A stretch of DNA of 64,000 nucleotides, from contig JAYJMM010000100.1 in the NCBI GenBank assembly GCA_037349105.1, positions 2,753,001 through 2,817,000 on the forward strand. Direction: 5' to 3'. The notes under the pieces were generated by a model. It was not told the origin of the DNA. It saw only the letters and a list, made by a program, of their open reading frames with translations, and did not search any database. The stretch comes from Limnomonas spitsbergensis. Taxonomy: Eukaryota; Chlorophyta; Chlorophyceae; Chlamydomonadales. The translations under genes were made by a program, and so were the position numbers. Shown here one piece after another: positions 1-9,400 of the stretch. Within the stretch, counting starts at the first letter, position 1. Every line of letters starts with the position of its first letter.

Positions 1-494
1 TTTTCTGTTGCTGGTTTCCTCCCAGTTCGCTCTGCCTGGCCCTTTCGAAAAAGGCTGCGGGGGGTTGCGTCAATTTGTAACAACAACTATACTTGTCCCA
101 TTGATCCGGTTTCCACTCCGCTTTCTTCCCCCTGATCCCTCATCTCTTTACCTGCTCCCAGGCTGCCACTGTGCCGTCTGCCCTCTTGTCCCTTAACTCT
201 CTATTCCTATCTTGCTCCCTCATCCTCACCACCTGCTTCCCTCTTATCCCTCCCCTCCTTCCTCGTTCCCATCCAGACTGCAACTCTGCCATTTGCCTCC
301 TTGTCCCTTCACTCTACTCCTCCCATGTCCCCTCTTCCACTCTGCCTTCTTCCCCTTCATACTTCCATTCAGCCTTTTACCTCCTTATCCCTCCACTCTA
401 CTCCTCCCCACCATGCCGCGTTGTCTCGTAAACCCTCATGCCCCTGCGGGACGTACTTTTATTTATTTATGCCTAACTCCTCCCCTGCTCCCAG
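1..494. other. Pyrimidine-rich intron sequence
   Basis: This stretch is C/T-rich and holds degenerate internal repeats: a Ctgctcccaggctgccact-like segment near 145-165 recurs at about 480-505, where it becomes the acceptor and start of the first visible WD40 exon. I see no convincing coding exon in it. It is best read as intron of the WD40 gene. Confidence 0.5.
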
Positions 495-3400
495 GCTGCC
501 ACTAAACGCCACAAAGCAGCTTTGCCCTTCAGCGGAGACTGCGGCCCCCTCACCCAGCTGGCCCTCTCGGCTTGCGAGCGAATGGCCGCCGCCGGGATGC
601 TAGGTGGAGACATCATGCTGTACGATGTACTTTCAGGGGGCGTGCCAACGTCACTCCTTCAGGTGTTTGGTAATTAGTGTGACTAAAGATGTCGGTTGGG
701 TATGAACGCCATGCTGTATGAAGTACTGCCAAAAGGTGTGCTGGCATCACTCATCCAGTTGTGTGACAATAAGGGTGACGTCAAGCTTCAATGTCCTGCC
801 CGCCCAACTGCCTAGTATAGTCACCCGAGGCCCAACGAGTGGTCCGAAGCTTCCAAACTTTATTACTGACTGATTGACTGGCTAACTGCACAAGAGCCAA
901 TTATATCCCCAATGGAGGCCCATAAGGGATCTTAACTCTGATGCCTTAAAACCTGATTACTTGCTTGCCTGCCTGCCTACCTACCTGCCTGCCTGGATGC
1001 TTGCTTACCAACCTACCTGACTGCATGCCTGCCTTTCCACTTACCTGACTGCATGCCTGTCTGGCTGACTGATCGACTGCCTGCTCCCTCAGGGTCACTC
1101 CAGCCCCATCTCAGCGCTGGCTTTCTCCCTGAGTGGAAAGCATGTGGCCAGCGGCGGAAGGTGAGACCCAGGCTGTTTCCTTTAAAAAAAATATATATAT
1201 ATATATATATATATTTAAAGAGTCACAACAAATATCTTGGTGTTAATAGCACATTATAAATGTCACCGTAAAGGGTACACATACCGGTATCTCTGCATAA
1301 ATATCTCGGTTAAAACAAGTACAAGTATGCATGCAAATATCTAGTAACTGCACTCCTCACATTGCAATCTGATCTCATATTCTAGCCCCCTCTTTAAAAC
1401 CTACGATTACATGGAACAAGCCATATTGTTACCGCGTACCGCATGCGTGTACCGAGCACTGTGTACTTTGTACTGCATCCTGCTCACCATCTGAGAAAGA
1501 GTAACCATCCGAACCCGCAAACTCTATCCCTATCACTTCCTCCACAGGGACGCCCTGGTGATGTTGTGGGAGTCTTCCACCGGGCGCCGCATGCGCGTGG
1601 TGTTGGAGGGGCCCACAGCCTCCATCTCCAGCCTGTGCTGGCTGGAGGGCGGGAATGCGCTCGTGGCCGGAGCAGGTGGGGAGGAGCGCGGATCACACGT
1701 GCAGAGTTGTAGATCTACAAGATCTGGTAGATCTGGTTGGTTGCTTATTTCCCCCCTTCTTAGCTCCATCCCCTTAACCCCACCCTCATATCCCGCTCTC
1801 GTATTCCCCCTTGTTCGCCCTCCCCCCTTATCCCTTCCCTCAATTCCCGCTCCCTCACTGCCCTCCCACATATTTCCTGCTGCCTGCAGAGGACGGCTCT
1901 GCGTGTGCTTGGGACTCGGCCACAGCCATCTCAGTCGGAGGCCGCCACCGCCGCGGCATGATCAACGGCCCAGTGGCGGGCGCCAGGAGTGCCAAGGCCC
2001 TGCACATGGTCCTGGGAGCTGAGGGCTCTGCTTCATGGCTGAGGGTGGGTGGCTGGGAGGTGATGTAAGCTGGAGGGATGTGTAACTGCCGTGTAACTCA
2101 GTGTAACTGCTGTTCAACATCCTGCACCTGCCACCCAAATATGTTACTATGCTGTGCAACACCACAGTAAGTGAGTGCTGTGCAACTCTATGTAACGGCC
2201 ATGCAACACCGTGTACCCACTACTCGTTACCATGTAACATCTGTGCAACACCGTGGAACCCCTGCTGCACCATTGCGAAGCTGGGGAAACTGTCCCTGTT
2301 GAAAATCTGCAGCGTGCAACACGATGTAGCTCCTATGCAATACTGTGTAACCCCTGCTTATTTGTTGTGTCCCTAGGCCCATGCGCCGTCTAGAAATCCA
2401 TAGCGTGACACACCATGTCATTGCCGAGCAACACCAGAAGGCGTGTGTGTAATACTGGTTACCCCCTGCTGAAAGGTCGTGTGCCTGGGCCCATAGGCCT
2501 AATAGAAATGCTCGGCGCGTTTAACTCCTATGCAACTCCTGTGCAACAACGGACAATGGCTGCGCCACACGAAAGAACGGCTGTACTACACCATGAGTAG
2601 GCTGTGCAACACCATGTAATCTCAGCTGAATGTAGCGTGGCTGGGCCCAGGGACCTTCTTGAAATTCGCAGCATGGGGCACCATGCAACTGCCATGCAAC
2701 ACCAAGTAACCACTATGCAGCACCAAATAAAACCTGTGCGGTACAGCAGCACCAGATAAGGCTGTGTGAAACCCTGTTACTGCCGTGCAACACCAGACAA
2801 TGGCTGTTGCATGCCAAATAATGTATGTGCAACACCATGTACAGGCTGTGAAACACCGGATAACAACTATGCAACACCATGGTACTGCCTTGCAACACCA
2901 TGTACAGGCTGTGAAACACCGGATAACAACTGTGCAACACCATGGTACTGCCTTGCAACACCATGTACAGGCTGTGCAACACAGTGTGAACCCAGTTCCT
3001 CCTCCCCGACCTGCAGGCCCCAGAGAACATCCGCAGCGCTCAATTCTTCGTCCCCATGCCGGCCGTCAAGCAGTTCCAGATGCTGAGTCAGCAAGAGGTG
3101 CTGAGTCAGCAGGCAGCGGCTGCAGTACAGAAGCAGCTGCTGATGGAGGGTGTACAGGAGGCACAGCCGGGCGTGTTGAGGGAGCTGCTGTTGCTGGTGG
3201 ACATTGATAGGTCTGCGCAGGTGCGTGGTGCTAAATCTAAATAACCCTTGAGCAGGAACGGGTACTGGGTAGTAGAGCTTGAAGCATTGGTTGTGCTGCT
3301 GGAGCTGCCGCTGCTGTTGAACATCAGCTAGTCTGCGCAGGTGCGAAGCTTTGAAAATATTATGTTTCGAAAACGGTTTAGCCGGACTGTGGTACCGAGC

Positions 3401-6400
3401 CCCACACCAGCAAACACTCCACAATCATCAACTTCGAAACCAAACACTCAAATTTAAACGCAAACACTCCACGGCCATGAAATTCATTACGTGTAAAACT
3501 TGAACAGTAAATGAGCTGTCTATGAACATGCGCTGTAGATACCCTTCATAGCATAAATCAGTCCGATACCCTAAGCTGTTAGATTTGGTGAAACTTACTG
3601 AGTAAAACTCTCTGCCGAATCGTGCTACTATGGTTTGGGTGCTGCCGGTATGCCAATTCGTGTTAATCCCCCCCACCCCCATGTTTACCCCCGTTTACAA
3701 ATCCCCAATTGTTGAACCCCTTTTATAAATCCTTGTTTATTAATAACCGTTTGTTCAACTACTGTTTCTTTCTCCTCGCTCGTTGACCCAACTTCCCCAT
3801 TTATTAATTTCAGATTACACAGGTGTGGGATTGCGACACGGGCCGTGCCCCTACTGTGTGCTATGGCTCTTAGCGAAGAGTGACGGGGCGTATCTGCTCG
3901 GCCCATCGCACCCCAAAGCTGTTAATTAATTCCCTTTCATCAAACCCTGTTCATAAGTCTCCATCAATTAATCTCCTTTCATACTTCCCTGCTTTTTCAG
4001 GTGTGGGACTGCGCCACCGGTTGCCCCGTCTGCATGCTGGAGCGCTCAGCGGAGAGCGACGGAACATACCAGCTGGGCCCACCCAGCACTGATGCGCCCA
4101 TGGGACTGATCATCGGCATGTTGCTGCCCAAGGCCCCAGCAACGCTGCTGGACGGGTGAGCGTGCAGCAGATATGGTCATATGGCCAAATGTCGCTAAGG
4201 TGGTTCAGGTTGAAGGGATGTCAGCAGGACAGGGACCCCTTCCTGGTTTGAGGCTTCGGGGTATATGCTGCTCAAGCCCCCGGCAACGCTGCTGGATGGG
4301 TGAGATTGCAACTGAGAATGCAAATGCTGCTGCGAGGGTTTACACTTCAGGTTTCAGGGTTAAGAGATAGCAGCAGAGCCAGTGTCGCTACAGGGTTTTA
4401 TGATGCTGCCCAAGCCGTCAATGACGCTGCTGGACGGGTGAGATTGCAGCAGGGCGATATTACCAGCCTCTATGTGAGGGCTCAGATGTTAAGGGTTTAG
4501 GGTTCAAAGATTGCGGTTGCGATATTACCAGCCCTTCTGTGAGGGTTTGGGGCTTAGGGTAAGGAAATTGCAGCAGGGGGATATTATATCAGTCCCTCTT
4601 GAGGGTTACGGTGTTTAGGGTTAACGATTGATGATTTAGGGTTAAGGGATTGGAGTTGCGATCTTATATCAGTCATCCTGAGAGGGTTCAGGTATTAAGA
4701 TATTGCAGCAGAGCAAGTACCGCTCCAGAAGTTTAGGTTTTTTGTTGAGGGTTTGGAGATTGCAGCAGGCAAGGGTCACAACAAGGGTAAAAGCTGTAGG
4801 GTTAACAGATTGCAGCAGGCTTGGGCTGCTATGAAGGTTTAGGGTTACAGGTTAAGAAATTGCAGTGGAACTAGTGCCGCTACAAGGTTAAGGGTTCATT
4901 TACTGCGGCATGGCCAGTGCTGCTACGAGGGTTTGGGGTCAAGAGATCACTGCAGGATTGTTTTGTCGCTACAAGGGTTTACGTAAGATTTTGAAGATTG
5001 CAGTGATGCAAACCTCTGTCGTCATCCCACCTTCACTCTCACCACTCACCTGCCCGCAGGTGCTCTTCATTGGGCATCTGCTTCACCTCTCCCCTCACCG
5101 CCCTCACCCTTTCCTGCCCCATCCAACGTGCCTACTGGCAGGTGTTCTGAAGTGGGTGTGTGGGACATCTTGACTGGTGACCTGCTCGGGCAGGCGGAAG
5201 GATGCAATCCGCTGCTGTCTCCCGATGGAAAGATCCTCGCTGTACTGGTGGGTGGGGGGATGGCTAAGTGTCGGGGTAGAGGGCGGGGGAATAAGGCGAG
5301 GGGCAGGCGGAAGGATGCAATCCGCTGCTGTCTCCCGATGGAAAGATCCTCGCTGTACTGGTGGGTGGGGGGATGGCTAAGTGTCGGGGTAGAGGGCGGG
5401 GGAATAAGGCGAGGGGCAGGCGGAAGGATGCAATCCGCTGCTGTCTCCCGATGGAAAGATCCTCGCTGTACTGGTGGGTGGGGGGATGGCTAAGTGTCGG
5501 GGTAGAGGGCGGGGGAATAAGGCGAGGGGCAGGCGGAAGGATGCAATCCGCTGCTGTCTCCCGATGGAAAGATCCTCGCTGTACTGGTGGGTGGGGGGAT
5601 GGCTAAGTGTCGGGGTAGAGGGCGGGGGAATAAGGCGAGGGGCAGGCGGAAGGATGCAATCCGCTGCTGTCTTCCGATGGAAAGATCCTTGCTGTACTGG
5701 TGGGTGGGGGGATTGCTAAGTGGCGGGGTAGAGGGCAGGGATGGGCAGCAGGAGGTAGTTGAGGAGGTCCTGACTGCCCCTGACTGTCCTAATGAGGTCG
5801 TGTGAGTATGGAGGCAGATGGCGGGCGCAACCCGATGCTGATGGAGAGATCCTGGCTGTCCTGGTGGGTGGGTGGGTGGGTGTGCAGGCTGTGGGTGTGC
5901 AGGCTGTGGGTGTGCAGGCTGTGGGTGTGCAGGCTGTGGGTGTGCAGGCTGTGGGTGTGCAGGCTGTGGGTGTGCAGGCTGTGGGTGTGCAGGCTGTGGG
6001 TGTGCAGGCTGTGGGTGTGCAGGCTGTGGGTGTGCAGGCCGTGGGTGTGCAGGCTGTGGGTGTGCAGGCTGTGGGTGTGCAGGCTGTGGGTGTGCAGGCT
6101 GTGGGTGTGCAGGTCGTGGGTGTGCAGGCTGTGGGTGTGCAGGCTGTGGGTGTGCAGGCTGTGGGTGTGCAGGCCGTGGGTGTGCAGGCTGTGGGTGTGC
6201 AGGCTGTGGGTGTGCAGGCTGTGGGTGTGCAGGCTGTGGGTGTGCAGGCTGTGGGTGTGCAGGCTGTGGGTGTGCAGGCTGTGGGTGTGCAGGCTGTGGG
6301 TGTGCAGGCTGTGGGTGTGCAGGTCGTGGGTGTGCAGGTCGTGGGTGTGCAGGTCGTGGGTGTGCAGGCTGTGGGTGTGCAGGCTGTGTGTGAGCAGGCT

Positions 6401-9400
6401 GTGTGTGTGCAGGCTGTGTGTGTGCAGGCTGTGGGTGTGCAGGCTGTGGGTGTGCAGGCTGTGGGTGTGCAGGCTGTGGGTGTGCAGGCCGTGGGTGTGC
6501 AGGCCGTGGGTGTGCAGGCTGTGGGTGTGCAGGCTGTGGGTGTGCAGGCTGTGGGTGTGGGGGGCAGGGAGGCAGATGGGACGATCTTATATGTCCTGGC
6601 GGGAGGGCGGGGGGTGGGCAAGTGGCTGGGGTGCATTATATTGCAGTCGTGAGATGTAGGAAGAACCTGGTATGTTATGGTGGAGGGTGTGTGGGCCATT
6701 TCTCCCTCAGTCCCTCTCAAATATTAACCCGAAACCCTAATCCCTTAACCTTGATCCCTTATCCTGAACCTGAACTCTAATCTCTTGACCATAAACCTTT
6801 ATAAAGAAAGGACCCTACACCTTCATCACTGCACCCCTTCATCCCATAACCCTGAACTCACAACCCTAGATAACATGTTACACGGAACCCTCCATTTCCA
6901 GGCCCCGCCGCCTTCCCCTACTTGCATCCGTCTCCTGAAGGCTTCCCACCCGCGCACCCTGCTGCGTTCACTCCCGGGATGCTGCTCCGTCAGCTTCTCC
7001 CCAGCTTCCACTCACTTGGCCGCCGTGCTGGCCCCGGGCGCCCCCACAGCGGCCGCCGCGGCGCAGCCGCCGCAGCTGCTGCTGCTGGACCTGACGGTTC
7101 CCGATGGTGGCCGACAGAGCTGCCTCGTCCAGGGTGCGCCCCCGCTGGAGTGGTCACCGCCGGCTGGGTGCATGCTGGCCTGCCGCGCGTCTTCGGGCGC
7201 CGCTGCTGCCGCCTGGCGATCCGCAAGCTCGTCCTCGGGCGCGCCTGCGCAGGCGGCGGCCCTGGCCGCCGCCGCTACTGCAGCAGCAGCCTCCGATGCT
7301 GACGCGGCCAAGGGCGACGTGCTCCTCTACCAGTGGGAGCGGGTGTTTGAGCCTGACCCCGAGGCGGGGCTGCCGGCCACGCCGGACGGGCGGCAGATCC
7401 CGCCAGAGGTCAAGGCGGCGGCGGCCGCCGCCGCCGCCGCCGCCGCCGTCGCGCGGGTGACAGGCCGGCGGCTGCGCGGCAGCTTTCCGTTCCCGATGCC
7501 CGCCCGGATGGCGCCTGGCATGCCCGGGCGGCCGCTGGGCAGCGGTTTCTCGATGACGCTGGGTGCTGCCGAGTTGGAGGCTGAGGCGGCCGCCGTCGCT
7601 GGCTCCCCTTGCCTGCTGTTTAGCCCGGACGGCAGCCGCTGCGTGACTTACGACGAGGCAGGCTCGGGGGATCCACGGGCGATGCTCCTGTGGGACACCA
7701 CGGACGGAAAGGCAGGTCCAAGACCCAAGAGACTGAGTGCTTAGAATACCCCAAACACACACTCCAAATACACCGAACACCCCACAACGCAAACCCCACA
7801 CCCTGTATGCCCACCCCACACTGTTCACCCACACACTACAAAGTGAGTGCAGTGCACTCAATGCACACTATCTTTACTGCCCCCCATCCTCAACACACAT
7901 TAACCCACAGCTGCTAGCCAAGCCACTTACCCATCCCGCCCCCTGGCCCGCAGCTGCTAGTGGGCCCCCCTCCCCTACTTCCGCCTCACACTAACCATTG
8001 CCATTTGTCTGTCTTGCAGCTGTTGGCGACCGTCCCGTGTAGCAGCCTGGACGATAGTCTGCGGGCCTTGCCCGCAACGGTCAGATTCACTCCCACCAGC
8101 CAAAGCTTGCTTGTGATCAGCACCGACGCACCGCTACTCTCACCGCTGCTGCAACAGCAGACGGAGGAGGAGCAGGAGCAGGAAGAGGCAGCGGCCGCCG
8201 CTGCTGTGGCGGGCGGCCGCCGCGGCGCCTCGCTGAAGACCTCTCATAGTGCCGGCTCCCTCAGCATGGGCGGCCGCGGCAACTTCGTCGACCTTCCGGC
8301 ACCACCTCCCGCCGGCGTCGGTCGAACGGTAGCGCTGCTGGACGCCGTCTCCGGGAAGATGCTCGGAAGCTTCCGGTCGGTGTCCGGCACGCTACCAGCG
8401 CTCTCGCACGACGGCCGGCTGCTCGCGCTGGCGGTGCCTCGGCCGGCAGCGGCCACCGCTGCCGCCGTCGCTGTTAACGGCTCCCTCGTTCGGCTGGTCG
8501 ATGCTCGGTCCGGAGCCGTGCTGTACGAGCTGCCGATGCCGGCGTCCAGCGCGGACTTCGGAGCCGTGGGGCAGCTGTCATTCAGCGACGATGCGACCTG
8601 CGTCAGCGCTGTCGTCGATCGTGAGTCTCGTCTGGTCGTGTCTAAAAGCGGTTCCTTTATGGCGTGGGAGCATGATGTCGAAAGTCAGATGTTCTCATAT
8701 CGCAGACCTAGAAACATATCCAGGTATCCACCACACAGCCCTTAACCCTCAACCCTAAGCACTAAACCCTCAACCCTAAACAGGCGCATATCCAGGTATC
8801 CACCACACAGCCCTTAACCCTCAACCCTAAGCACTAAACCCTCAACCCTAAACAGGCGCATATCCAGGTATCCACCACACAGCCCTAAACCCTCAACCCT
8901 AAGCACTAAACCCTCAACCCTAAACAGGCGCATATCCAGGTATCCACCACACAGCCCTAAACCCTCAACCCCGAGCTCTAAACCCTGAACCCTAAACAGT
9001 TCTCATATCCAGTTCCCCACCACACAGCCCTTGAAGCGGAGTCGTGAACCGATGATTTTGGAGATCGACACAGCCCTGCCACTTCCACCCTCTGGCCACG
9101 GATTCCTGACAAACTTAAAGAGTGTGACCGTGGGGTTGACATTTGAACATTGCTCCCGTGACGTAGGAGCAAGTGTAGGCAAGCATGGGCTGCGACTGAA
9201 AGGGTTTAGGGTCGCCTTAAACCCCAACCCGAAACTCGAAACTAGGAAAGCATGTACTGCAGCTGAAAGAGGCTGGTGAATCAGATTTGCTTCCAGATGC
9301 TGATGTAGAGCCTGCACGAAGTCTTTATGACATTATTTTCTTCTTTGTAACTACACAAACTGCCTTGAACCCAAGCTTTGAACTAAACCCGTGAACCCCG

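Noticed and set aside
5716..6720. 334-aa ACTPT repeat protein (minus) and VGVQA, CRLWV and GCAGC proteins (plus)
   Set aside because: By-products of the 15-bp array inside a WD40 gene intron.
7012..7861. Ala-rich minus-strand frames opposite the 6902-7711 exon
   Set aside because: The plus strand has consistent phase, splice sites and WD40 content; the reverse frames are shadows of GC-rich codons.
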